Shown in pieces: positions 1 to 6,432 of a DNA stretch of 17,123 nt (the stretch's first letter is position 1; each line of letters starts with the position of its first letter). The stretch is from positions 1-17,123 of the forward strand of contig JAPUKX010000151.1 in assembly GCA_027295435.1 (NCBI GenBank). The letters run 5' to 3'. The notes beneath the pieces were generated by a model. It made no database searches. It worked only from the letters and a program-made list of their open reading frames with translations, and was not told the DNA's origin. The position numbers and the translations under genes were made by a program. Source of the DNA: Planctomycetota bacterium (GTDB lineage: Bacteria; Planctomycetota; Phycisphaerae; Phycisphaerales; SM1A02).

Positions 1-1
1 A

Positions 2-751
2 TGCGGCCGGCCGGAACTCGAACTGTTGCAGATCCCTGGGGAATGCATCGGCCCCACCTGCGAGCTGCTGAGCACCATCGCGGAGCTTTCGCTGGACGAG
101 CCGCTGCCGGAGCCGGGTGAGCCACTGGAAGTGGGCCGCGAGCTTGCGGTGACCCTCCAGCCGTGGCGCGAGGCGGCGAAGTTCCTCGACCATGACATCC
201 CCGGCTCCATCACCAGCCGCCAGGCCGATGCCGACGACCCTCATCAGGGCATCCGGGCCGTGATCTGCGAATCGAGATCGCCCGGAACACGCCGGGCAAC
301 CCGGTTGTGGCCGAAAGACATCGTGCTGAAGGTGCAACGCCATGAGGCGGCCTTGTACCGCAGCCAACGCGCCACAGACCGTCAGGCCGCCCTCGCCCAG
401 GGCACATGGTCGCAGTTGATCGCAGCGTTCTCATCGGTCCCAGGCAAGACTCCCCCGGGCTGGTCGGTTTTGATCAAGGCCGGCTTTACCGACGAGGGCC
501 TCGAACCCACGAATCGCGAGCATCTGTGGTTCGAGCTGTTGCGGGTCGATGGCGAACGCGCCGAAGGCCGGCTCATCAACCAGCCGGCTACGGTTCCCCG
601 GCTCAACGAGGGGGATGCGATCTGGATCGACGCTGCGATCGTCACCGACTGGCGAGTCTGCACCCCGATCGGCGACTTCGGCCCCGATGAAGCAGCCGCA
701 ATGTCACGGGCGATCGAGGAACTCAAGAGCAAGGCGCCGGTGAGCTCATGA
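2..751 (+). CDS. DUF2314-domain protein, 5' end outside window
   Basis: The frame is open from the first bases of the window, so the true start lies upstream. A TTG at 26 is the first possible internal start but has no support as a real one. The last third (about residues 165-215 counted from that TTG) has the DUF2314 pattern: 'EHLWFELLRVDGERAEGRL', then 'NQPATVPRLNEGD' and an aspartate-tryptophan pair in 'VTDWRV'. DUF2314 proteins are small cytoplasmic proteins of unknown biochemical role, often stand-alone or as C-terminal modules; the first half here I do not recognise. The stop overlaps the next start as ATGA (748-751), implying translational coupling. No signal peptide or membrane segment is visible in the part present. 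The family call is from remembered pattern; the function is unknown. Confidence 0.8.
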   Translation, partial: CGRPELELLQIPGECIGPTCELLSTIAELSLDEPLPEPGEPLEVGRELAVTLQPWREAAKFLDHDIPGSITSRQADADDPHQGIRAVICESRSPGTRRATRLWPKDIVLKVQRHEAALYRSQRATDRQAALAQGTWSQLIAAFSSVPGKTPPGWSVLIKAGFTDEGLEPTNREHLWFELLRVDGERAEGRLINQPATVPRLNEGDAIWIDAAIVTDWRVCTPIGDFGPDEAAAMSRAIEELKSKAPVSS

Positions 752-1152
752 CCACTGAGCCGCGACCCAACGACATGGCGGTTGTCGCGATCACCGCAAC
801 AGAATTCGAAGCACAGACCAAGGCGGCGGTGCTGCGGTCGGAAGGAATCGACTGCACGGTGACGCGCAACGCGCCTTCGTGGACCGGCCACGTCTCAATC
901 AGTCCTACGGCGTGGGGGGTGACGGTATGGGTTTGCCGCCAGGACCTCGAGCGCGCTCAGGGCGTCTTGCACCAAGCCGTCGCAGATTCGGTGGACCTGG
1001 ACTGGGACGAGGTGGACGTCGGCGAGCGCGAGGATCAGTTGCCCCTGCGGCCGGTCGGGCAAATGCCGCTGTTGGCCAAGGTGGCGTTCGCGGTCGCCGC
1101 GGCGCTGATACTTCTCACCGTCCTGCTGACGCTTTTCGCCATGACCTTGTAG
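748..1152 (+). CDS. DUF2007-like protein with C-terminal membrane anchor
   Basis: A 134-residue protein beginning inside the stop codon of the preceding gene. Residues about 11-80 fit the DUF2007 'putative signal transducing' pattern: 'VVAITATEFEAQTKAAVLRSE' (split here as a short helix after a first strand), a GI-x-C strand, then 'WGVTVWVCRQDLERAQGVL', the strand-helix end typical of the fold. An acidic linker (residues 81-96) leads to one hydrophobic segment at about 107-132, so it is probably a tail-anchored inner-membrane protein with its domain in the cytoplasm. DUF2007 is found alone or with zinc ribbons and has no established reaction. Coupling to the DUF2314 protein suggests a joint role, but nothing in the sequence says which. 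Confidence 0.8.
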   Translation: MTTEPRPNDMAVVAITATEFEAQTKAAVLRSEGIDCTVTRNAPSWTGHVSISPTAWGVTVWVCRQDLERAQGVLHQAVADSVDLDWDEVDVGEREDQLPLRPVGQMPLLAKVAFAVAAALILLTVLLTLFAMTL

Positions 1153-1172
1153 TGCGCGGTGGATAGCGCGCT
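1151..1172. terminator. candidate hairpin between convergent genes
   Basis: AGTGCGC (1151-1157) can pair with GCGCGCT (1166-1172), including one G-T wobble, around an 8-base loop. It starts in the stop codon of the DUF2007-like gene and lies in the 39-base gap before the convergent PDZ gene ends. There is no T-tract, so this is a weak call. The following bases 1171-1190 (cgctcgctcacgcttacgg...) resemble an intergenic motif I associate with planctomycete genomes. Confidence 0.3.
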
Positions 1173-1191
1173 CGCTCACGCTTACGGCTCG

Positions 1192-2076
1192 TTACCGATC
1201 ACGAAACTTGATCAGGGCCGGCCGTGGGGCGAAGAGCTGTGCGGCGTGCTGTGCTTCGATCAGGCGGGCTTGCTCGACGAGGATATTTCCAGGCGGCGGG
1301 TTGCCGGCTCCATCCCGCAGTAGCTCGGCCGAGCCAAGTATAATATCGATCGCCAACACCTCATACTGCGGCTGCCGGGCCTCGTTCAACAGCGGCCGGC
1401 CGTCCCCATCCCGCCTGACGCGATTGACGATGAGCTGCACCTCATCGCCCGGACGCCTTGCCTGTACGCGGTGGATGAGGTCGTTTGTCCCGTTCAGCGG
1501 ATTCCCGTCCACATGGGTGATGCGGTCGCCGCGCTGTAAGACGCGCTCGGCCGGGAGGCCGGGCAACAGATCCATGATCACGCTTCCGCCTGGCTGATTC
1601 GCATGAGGCTGCTCGAACTGCATCCTGATACCCAGCGCGCCTCGCGGCGCGTTCAACAGGCGCTGCCGCACCACCGCCAGAAGCCGATGGCGCTGCTCAG
1701 CACTCAACGCCTCGCGTGCCAGCACGGCATACAACTGGCTCCGATTGTCCCGGCCATCCTGCAGGGCCTTGGTGGCTGCTTCCCGCTCCCGGTAGCACGG
1801 ATGATCCAACCGCGCCACCAACGCCATGACCTGGGCGGTGACGTCGACCGACGCCAACTCCTGGGGGGTCGGAAACGCCAACGGCTCGACCACCTTCGGC
1901 GTCTTGGGCAGCAGTTGGATCTCGATCGGCGCCCCTATCTGCGGATCACCGTGGGTACCCCGGCCTTCGGGCTCTTCCTGCCCGGCCAGGCTGTGATTCG
2001 CCATACCCGCCGCCAGCACCGCAGTGACTATCAATACGACAGAGGCATTGTGGGTGGGCGGAAGTGACGGTGGCAT
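1192..2076 (-). CDS. exported PDZ-domain protein
   Basis: A 294-residue protein with an N-terminal signal-like segment (residues about 11-31, hydrophobic 'VVLIVTAVLAAG' then 'SLAG') pointing to export. Residues about 84-140 carry 'ALVARLDHPCYREREAATKAL', a helical motif common in planctomycete proteins that resembles a degenerate HEAT-type repeat. A PDZ domain follows at about 145-225: 'GALGI' at its entry, 'PGLPAERVLQRGDRITHVDG' as the carboxylate-loop and core strand, then 'DEVQLIVNR'. No protease triad is present, so it is probably a binding or scaffold protein of the periplasm rather than an HtrA enzyme. The ATG lies 3 bases after the stop of the upstream kinase gene, so the two are co-transcribed and probably coupled. 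The substrate cannot be read from the sequence. Confidence 0.82.
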   Translation of the reverse strand: MPPSLPPTHNASVVLIVTAVLAAGMANHSLAGQEEPEGRGTHGDPQIGAPIEIQLLPKTPKVVEPLAFPTPQELASVDVTAQVMALVARLDHPCYREREAATKALQDGRDNRSQLYAVLAREALSAEQRHRLLAVVRQRLLNAPRGALGIRMQFEQPHANQPGGSVIMDLLPGLPAERVLQRGDRITHVDGNPLNGTNDLIHRVQARRPGDEVQLIVNRVRRDGDGRPLLNEARQPQYEVLAIDIILGSAELLRDGAGNPPPGNILVEQARLIEAQHAAQLFAPRPALIKFRDR

Positions 2077-2079
2077 CGT

Positions 2080-3192
2080 TTACCGCTGCTCCTGGAGGAA
2101 CCGGATGATCTTACCGGCCCGCGGCCCAATCCAATGTATCTTGCGCTCGATCATCGGGAGAAACGTGGATCCGGCGATACGACCAAAGCTCCCGGTGGCG
2201 GCGATCGGGACCACGCTTTCAAGGATCAGCGCCTCAATCATCAGCCAGGGCAATGCCGCCAGCTCGTCGGAACGCACGGGATGTTCGGCGTCGTGATCAT
2301 AGCCGCGGACCAACCGCCGAATCCGCTCGACGTCCAGACCTTCAGGCCAATCTGCCGGATCATCATGAGCTGGCATCTTCATCGAGAACTGCAGGGCTGC
2401 GTTGGCGATGTCTGCGATGCGCGGCTCGAGACGGGCTGAGTCAAAGTCCAGGACCGCCACCACCGCCCCCCGGCGGTACAGCAGGTTCCCCGGATGCCAA
2501 TCGCCGTGGATGATGACTTTACGATGAGACCGGAATCCGGTTTGATCGACGCGCTTTGCCGCCTCGCGGTAAGCCTTCCGCAAAGACACGCAGGTATCGC
2601 GAAAGGCGCTGCGATCCGCCTGCGGCTCAATCGCGGCCGCTGCATCCGGAATCTGTGCCAACTGCGCGTCGATTGCCGACGCGGCGTGAAAGGTGGCGAC
2701 CGGCGCTTCATACGGCGACTGATACCTTGCCAGGAGCCGATGCAGCGCACCCAACGCCCGGCCGGCCTGCTCCGTGGCTCGGGCCGAGCCGTCGTATCGC
2801 GTGCCGATTGTGTACTGGAACATCTCGTAAATCCGTCCGTTGAGCTGCAACATCGAGTTGTTGCCTTGACGGGTGCCGATCAACTCGGGAACCGGATATC
2901 CGTGCTCGACCAGGAACAGCTGGAGGCTGTGGGCAAACGCGACGCGATACGGTTCGTCGCGTCCGAGTGCCCGGCGTTTGAGCAGGAACTCGCCCCGGCC
3001 GGCCTTGATTCGAAGCTTCGGAGCCCGGCGAGACCCGTGGGGGCACACACGGATCTGCTCGATGACGCCGAGGCCGAAGTGGCTGATGACCATGGCCAAC
3101 TCATGTGCGCCAAACCGCTCACGCTGGACCCGATCATCCACCATCGGGCCGATGTGGGGAAGCGGTTGCGGCGGGGGCTCACTCGGCGACAT
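2080..3192 (-). CDS. aminoglycoside-phosphotransferase-fold kinase
   Basis: A protein of 370 residues starting at ATG 3192; a GTG directly before it at 3195 is an alternative. It has the APH/choline-kinase fold signature: a nucleotide-lysine candidate in 'EFLLKRR' (about K72), the catalytic loop 'HGDWHPGNL' (residues 229-237, with Asp231 as base and Asn236), and the metal-binding 'LDFDSA' (248-253, in place of the DFG of protein kinases), followed by 'EPRIADIANA'. The family phosphorylates small molecules (homoserine, choline, aminoglycosides) or, in the SrkA/YihE branch, proteins. The general style is nearest to homoserine kinase II/SrkA-like members, and nothing suggests antibiotic resistance. 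It is followed after 3 bases by the exported PDZ gene and lies about 130 bases downstream of yicC on the same strand. The substrate is unknown. Confidence 0.85.
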   Translation of the reverse strand: MSPSEPPPQPLPHIGPMVDDRVQRERFGAHELAMVISHFGLGVIEQIRVCPHGSRRAPKLRIKAGRGEFLLKRRALGRDEPYRVAFAHSLQLFLVEHGYPVPELIGTRQGNNSMLQLNGRIYEMFQYTIGTRYDGSARATEQAGRALGALHRLLARYQSPYEAPVATFHAASAIDAQLAQIPDAAAAIEPQADRSAFRDTCVSLRKAYREAAKRVDQTGFRSHRKVIIHGDWHPGNLLYRRGAVVAVLDFDSARLEPRIADIANAALQFSMKMPAHDDPADWPEGLDVERIRRLVRGYDHDAEHPVRSDELAALPWLMIEALILESVVPIAATGSFGRIAGSTFLPMIERKIHWIGPRAGKIIRFLQEQR

Positions 3193-3282
3193 CACCCTGT
3201 ATTAGGACCCCCAATCAAGGCAAGGCAAGCGCTGAGTCGAAACGCCCAGCGCCAAACGAAGCGCGGCGCCCACGCGGCCGAA

Positions 3283-3309
3283 GCGCGGGGGCAAGCCCGA
3301 CGGCGAAAC
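3283..3309 (-). repeat. solitary REP-like palindrome, transposase-linked family
   Basis: Read on the minus strand this 27-base unit begins GTTTCGCCG and contains GGGCTTGC followed by CCCCGCGC. It matches the copy at 6301-6327 at 24 of 27 positions and shares the GTTTCG head and CTTG loop with the copies at 5553, 5589 and 6359. It sits between yicC and the kinase gene, about 2.2 kb from the transposase, as expected of a dispersed repeat moved in trans. Its stem is less perfect than the others. A 10-base direct repeat (cgaagcgcgg at 3258 and 3279) and the palindrome CGCCCGGGCG (3313-3322) lie beside it. It could also attenuate transcription leaving yicC. Confidence 0.6.
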
Positions 3310-3326
3310 AGCCGCCCGGGCGACTC

Positions 3327-4214
3327 TCACTCCACGTTCTGCACCTGCTCCTTGATCCGATCGATGGCTCCCTTGATCTGGACGATCTCGCGGCTGATGT
3401 CAATGTCCAGGCACTTGCTGGCGATGGTGTTCGCCTCCCGGAGCATCTCCTGACTCAGGAAATCGAGCGTTCGTCCGGCCGGCTCGCCCTCTTGGGCGTC
3501 GAGGATTTCGGCAAACTGTTGAAGGTGCCCCTGAAGCCGCGAGACCTCCTCGGAGATGTCGCTGCGCTCCGCGTACACCGCCACCTCGCGGATCAGGTCC
3601 TCCTGGCCAATGGCCGAACCCGACTCCGCCAACAGCGCGTTGATCCGCTCCTGCAGCCGCTGCTGATAATGCTCCACCACCACCGGTGCCCGCTGGGCCA
3701 CCTTGGTCAGACGGTCGGCAATCTGGCGGCCGTGCTCGTGAAGCTGGTCAAGGGTTGTTCGGCCTTCGCGGCTGCGCATGGCCAGAACCTTGTCGCAGAC
3801 CTCATCTGCCAACCGAAGGAGCACTGGCGCGGCGCGCTGAAGCAGCTCCTCCCCAGTGCCGGCGATCACGACCCCGGGCAGTGACAAAATGGCCCCCAGG
3901 TCGATTCGCGCTGGGTCCAGCTCGTCGGGCGCAACTGCGCGCAGCTGGGCCAGGTACCCTTGCAACGCCTCGGCGTTGATCCTAGCCGAGGCGCCGACCG
4001 AGGAACCCGAAAAACGAACGGTCATGACTACGCTGCCGCGCCCCAGCCGCTGCGCCAATGCCGGCTCGAGTTGGGCCTCAAGCCCCTGCAACTCTTCAGG
4101 CAGGCGGATCAGCGCCTTGAAGTACTTGCTGTTGAGCGACCGCAGCTCGACGACGTAGCGGGCGCCATCGACTTCCGTCGCCGCCGCTCCGAAACCCGTC
4201 ATCGACCGAATCAT
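3327..4214 (-). CDS. yicC: YicC/YloC family endoribonuclease
   Basis: A 295-residue protein, close to the usual length of about 290. It opens with the family hallmark 'MIRSMTGFG', then 'ELRSLNSKYFKALIRLPEEL' and 'RGSVVMTVRF' (N-terminal YicC domain). The C-terminal DUF1732 part is also clear: 'DISEEVSRLQGHLQQF', 'GRTLDFLSQEMLREANTIASK' and the ending 'IVQIKGAIDRIKEQVQNVE'. YicC-family proteins have been reported as cytoplasmic endoribonucleases acting in RNA turnover and stationary-phase physiology; the detailed role in planctomycetes is unknown. The ATG is 4 bases after the secG stop, so it is the third gene of a tpiA-secG-yicC operon. All regions expected of a full-length member are present. 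Confidence 0.93.
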   Translation of the reverse strand: MIRSMTGFGAAATEVDGARYVVELRSLNSKYFKALIRLPEELQGLEAQLEPALAQRLGRGSVVMTVRFSGSSVGASARINAEALQGYLAQLRAVAPDELDPARIDLGAILSLPGVVIAGTGEELLQRAAPVLLRLADEVCDKVLAMRSREGRTTLDQLHEHGRQIADRLTKVAQRAPVVVEHYQQRLQERINALLAESGSAIGQEDLIREVAVYAERSDISEEVSRLQGHLQQFAEILDAQEGEPAGRTLDFLSQEMLREANTIASKCLDIDISREIVQIKGAIDRIKEQVQNVE

Positions 4215-4218
4215 CGTG

Positions 4219-4656
4219 TCACCGTTGCGGCTGGTTGCCGGGTCGAGTTGTCGGGGCCGTGGCGGGGCTCAACACATCCGAAGGCGGCGTGCCCAGAATG
4301 TCCACGTCCCCGAATTGGATCACCGGCTGCGTCGAGACCGGCTGGATTGCCGGCACGGTGGTCGGGGGCTGGATCGTTTGCGCAACGGCCGGCTGGGTCG
4401 TCGCCGCAGGCGAAACGTCGTCCAAGAGGTTCAGCGCGATCGCCAGCCCCAGGTACACCACGAACGCCACTACCGTCGCTACGGTCAGGGCATCGCCGAC
4501 CCGGCCGCCGAAGACCGTCTCGGTCCCCGCTCCGCCCGCTCCGCCGAACGCCCCGGCCAGTCCGCCGCCTTGGGGACGCTGCACAAGGATAATCAAGACC
4601 ATCACGACCGCCACGATGACAAACACCACGGTCACGACCCAAAACCACATCGTCAT
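4219..4656 (-). CDS. secG: preprotein translocase subunit SecG
   Basis: A 145-residue protein with two membrane segments (about residues 4-23 and 55-77) around the conserved SecG cytoplasmic loop: 'LIILVQRPQGGGLAGAFGG', then 'ETVFGGRVGDALTVAT'. SecG joins SecY and SecE in the inner-membrane channel and aids SecA-driven export. The C-terminal tail (about 80-145) is a long, low-complexity Thr/Pro/Gln-rich extension that many SecG proteins lack. The ATG at 4656 shares one base with the tpiA TGA (TGATG on the minus strand), so translation is probably coupled; a second ATG two codons later at 4650 is an alternative start. Placement of secG next to tpiA is common in bacteria. Confidence 0.93.
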   Translation of the reverse strand: MTMWFWVVTVVFVIVAVVMVLIILVQRPQGGGLAGAFGGAGGAGTETVFGGRVGDALTVATVVAFVVYLGLAIALNLLDDVSPAATTQPAVAQTIQPPTTVPAIQPVSTQPVIQFGDVDILGTPPSDVLSPATAPTTRPGNQPQR

Positions 4657-5453
4657 CAGCTTCGCGCCTCGCGAATCACTTCCTTCGCCTCGACCGCAGC
4701 CCGAACAATCGCCATGAACTGCTCAGCATCGAGCGATGCTCCTCCAACCAATCCTCCGTCAATCTCGCCTCGGGCGAAGAGGTCGGCGGCGTTGTCCGCA
4801 TTGACCGAGCCGCCGTACTGTATGCGAATTGAGCGAGCGGCGTCTTCATCATACAAGTCGGCGATGTTCCTGCGGACCAGGCGATGGACGGCCTCGGCGT
4901 CGTCCGGACCGGCCACCTTGCCCGTTCCGATGGCCCATACCGGCTCGTAGGCGATCGTCACCTGACGCAACTGGTCGATTCCGACCTCCCGCAGACCGGA
5001 CATGAGCTGGTTGATGTTGACCTGATTCGTCTGGCCGGCCTCGCGCTGCTCGTGCGTCTCGCCAATGCACACCACGACGTTCAGCCCAGCTTCGAGCGCC
5101 CGACGGACCTTCGCGTTGACCAACTCATCATCCTCGCCGATCACGTGCCGGCGCTCCGAATGGCCGGCCAGCACTACCTGCACGTTGAGATCAAGCAGCA
5201 TGTCGGTGCTGACCTCGCCGGTGTATGGGCCGTCCGGCTGCGGGTAGAGATCCTGAGCGCCTAGCTGAATGCCGTGGTGCCCCAGGGTTCTGCCAACCGC
5301 TTGGAGGTAGGGAAACGGCGGATACACGGCGATGTCGCAATGCTCTACGAATTGCACGCAAGAGGCGGCGATCTCGTCGGCCAGCTCGACCGCTGAGGCC
5401 AAGTCGGTATTCATCTTCCAGTTGCCACCCACAAAGGGCCTGCGGCTCACCAT
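4656..5453 (-). CDS. tpiA: triosephosphate isomerase
   Basis: A 265-residue protein of normal TIM length. It interconverts dihydroxyacetone phosphate and glyceraldehyde 3-phosphate in glycolysis and gluconeogenesis in the cytoplasm. Catalytic residues are all visible: Asn11 and Lys13 in 'GGNWKMN', His98 in 'AGHSERR', and Glu170 in 'AYEPVWAIGTG', which also starts the flexible loop. The phosphate-gripping 'YGGSV' (213-217) and 'GGLVGGASL' (233-241) follow. It is the first gene of the tpiA-secG-yicC cluster, and its upstream region faces the transposase/REP island. There is no convincing Shine-Dalgarno before the ATG; see the separate -10 entry. Confidence 0.96.
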   Translation of the reverse strand: MVSRRPFVGGNWKMNTDLASAVELADEIAASCVQFVEHCDIAVYPPFPYLQAVGRTLGHHGIQLGAQDLYPQPDGPYTGEVSTDMLLDLNVQVVLAGHSERRHVIGEDDELVNAKVRRALEAGLNVVVCIGETHEQREAGQTNQVNINQLMSGLREVGIDQLRQVTIAYEPVWAIGTGKVAGPDDAEAVHRLVRRNIADLYDEDAARSIRIQYGGSVNADNAADLFARGEIDGGLVGGASLDAEQFMAIVRAAVEAKEVIREARS

Positions 5454-5460
5454 GAATCAC

Positions 5461-5466
5461 AGCATA
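5461..5466 (-). promoter_or_regulatory. candidate -10 box for leaderless tpiA mRNA
   Basis: On the minus strand TATGCT lies exactly 7 bases before the tpiA ATG. A -10 box at this spacing would start transcription at or next to the A of the start codon and give a leaderless transcript, consistent with the lack of a Shine-Dalgarno. No good -35 is visible at 16-18 bases. The same 7-base spacing recurs before the oxidoreductase gene. Confidence 0.35.
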
Positions 5467-5502
5467 CCCGTTCGCAGGCGGGCCGACCTCTCTCCACCAG
5501 CC

Positions 5503-5520
5503 GTTTCGCCAGCGGGCTTG
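5503..5520 (+). repeat. partial REP-like repeat (left end half)
   Basis: This 18-base stretch, gtttcgccagcgggcttg, matches the first 18 bases of the copy at 5553 at 17 positions. It then diverges, so the right arm of the palindrome is lost. It is the outermost recognisable member of the array left of the transposase and probably a decayed copy. Confidence 0.55.
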
Positions 5521-5552
5521 GATCGTAGCCCCCGTTTGGCAAGGCCGGCCAT

Positions 5553-5579
5553 GTTTCGCGAGCGGGCTTGCCCCGCTGC
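5553..5579 (+). repeat. REP-like palindrome, left copy 1
   Basis: The unit has a conserved GTTTCGCG head, then a hairpin AGCGGG (5561-5566), loop CTTGC, CCCGCT (5572-5577). All 27 bases are identical to the reverse complement of 6359-6385 on the other side of the transposase, so the two form an exact inverted pair about 800 bases apart. Confidence 0.85.
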
Positions 5580-5588
5580 AATCACCAT

Positions 5589-5615
5589 GTTTCGCGCGCG
5601 GGCTTGCCCCGCTGC
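5589..5615 (+). repeat. REP-like palindrome, left copy 2
   Basis: This unit is in direct orientation to copy 1 with a 36-base period and differs from it at one of 27 positions (C for A at the ninth base). The two bases before each unit (at) are also the same. That mismatch changes only the outermost A-T pair of the hairpin and leaves the loop CTTGC and the inner stem intact. Confidence 0.85.
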
Positions 5616-5700
5616 GGTCGCGGTGGCCGCGCGGAGGCGATCCGCGTCGGCGGCACGGGGGCGAGCTACGTCGCCAAACAGGTTTCTTAGAATGCCGTGT

Positions 5701-6297
5701 ATGGTGCGCGCGTACCACGTCGTATTCAGTACCTACGGGTTCTGGCTCCCAAACGATCCGCGCAGATCGTGGTCGGACTTCGTGCGCTCGTGGGAGATTG
5801 CACGGTTCGGCAAGGCGAGCAAAGTCAATACACGGCGGTCACTTGCCCACACGCCACATGATGTAAAGCTTCGACAGCGGGCGAAGCGAGCACTGAAGTA
5901 TACCGCAGTCGTTCTCACTGGTGTGCAGGCGCGGGCGGTTGGGCACGGATTCGCGATGGCGGTCGCGAAGTCCGGCTACTGCATTCACGCCTGCTCGATT
6001 CTGCCACAGCACGTGCATCTGGTGATCGCGCGACATCGGCTACCGGTTGAGCAGATCATCGCTCACCTCAAGGGGACCGCGACGCTACGGCTGATTGAGG
6101 AAGGTGTACATCCCCTGAACAACTGTCGCACGTCCCGACAGACGACACCTACCCCTTGGAGTCAGCGTAAGGGATGGGTTGTCTATCTCAGTGATGATGG
6201 CGACATTCGCCGCGCGATCCGGTACGTGGAAGAAAACTCAATCAAAGAGGGCAAGCGGCGGCAAAGGTGGTCCTGCGTTGTTCCCTTCGAGGCATAA
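5701..6297 (+). CDS. REP-associated tyrosine transposase (Y1, IS200-like)
   Basis: A protein of 198 residues from ATG 5701; an in-frame ATG at 5692 would add three. It has the Y1/HUH single-strand transposase layout: a first strand 'RAYHVVFSTYGFWLPNDP', the metal-binding His-x-His in 'LPQHVHLVIARH' (His104, His106), the helix 'IIAHLKGTATLRL', and the candidate nucleophile Tyr175 in 'IRRAIRYVEENSIKEG'. The 'TYGFWLPNDPR' opening is a subfamily I associate with planctomycete genomes. Enzymes of this group cut and join single-stranded DNA at short hairpins and, as RAYTs, are linked to dispersed REP palindromes rather than to their own element ends. Here palindromes of one family lie on both sides. 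The gene is intact, with A+T-richer codons than its neighbours. The longer open frame back to 5332 antisense to tpiA is not credible. Confidence 0.88.
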   Translation: MVRAYHVVFSTYGFWLPNDPRRSWSDFVRSWEIARFGKASKVNTRRSLAHTPHDVKLRQRAKRALKYTAVVLTGVQARAVGHGFAMAVAKSGYCIHACSILPQHVHLVIARHRLPVEQIIAHLKGTATLRLIEEGVHPLNNCRTSRQTTPTPWSQRKGWVVYLSDDGDIRRAIRYVEENSIKEGKRRQRWSCVVPFEA

Positions 6298-6300
6298 CCG

Positions 6301-6327
6301 GTTTCGCCGCGGGGCTTGTCCCCGCGC
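6301..6327 (+). repeat. REP-like palindrome, right copy 1
   Basis: The unit starts 4 bases after the transposase stop codon. It has the GTTTCG head and a 7-bp stem CGCGGGG (6308-6314), loop CTTGT, CCCCGCG (6320-6326). It differs from the left copies in compensating stem bases, so the hairpin is kept while the sequence changes. It is closest (24 of 27) to the solitary copy at 3283-3309. As the hairpin directly follows the gene it may also act as its terminator. Confidence 0.8.
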
Positions 6328-6358
6328 GTATCGGTATCGGAATCAAATCGAAGGCAGC

Positions 6359-6385
6359 GCAGCGGGGCAAGCCCGCTCGCGAAAC
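6359..6385 (-). repeat. REP-like palindrome, right copy 2 (inverted)
   Basis: This is the exact reverse complement of 5553-5579. Together with the copy at 6301 it makes a head-to-head pair 31 bases apart, similar to the paired inverted REPs (BIMEs) known in enterobacteria. It lies about 47 bases before alaS, so it is within or next to the alaS promoter region. Confidence 0.85.
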
Positions 6386-6432
6386 GCAGACCGGCTACAC
6401 TGTGACTTTGTATCCGGGCACTCATCTGAGCC

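Noticed and set aside
2080..3192. Antibiotic-resistance aminoglycoside phosphotransferase
   Set aside because: Only the general APH-fold motifs match; the chromosomal neighbourhood is housekeeping and the style is that of a homoserine-kinase/SrkA-like enzyme.
2494..3884. Two long plus-strand frames (319 and 259 codons) over the kinase and yicC genes
   Set aside because: The minus-strand products have clear family signatures (HGDWHPGN; MIRSMTGFG), and the plus-strand products are compositionally biased with no motif.
5553..5615. CRISPR-like array (two 27-base repeats at a 36-base period)
   Set aside because: The spacing leaves only 9 bases between repeats, the units occur in both orientations and away from the array, and no cas gene is present.
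5332..5700. Extension of the transposase frame upstream into tpiA
   Set aside because: The family begins at 'RAYHVVFSTYGFWLPNDP' just after ATG 5701; the upstream part would translate the REP repeats and tpiA antisense.
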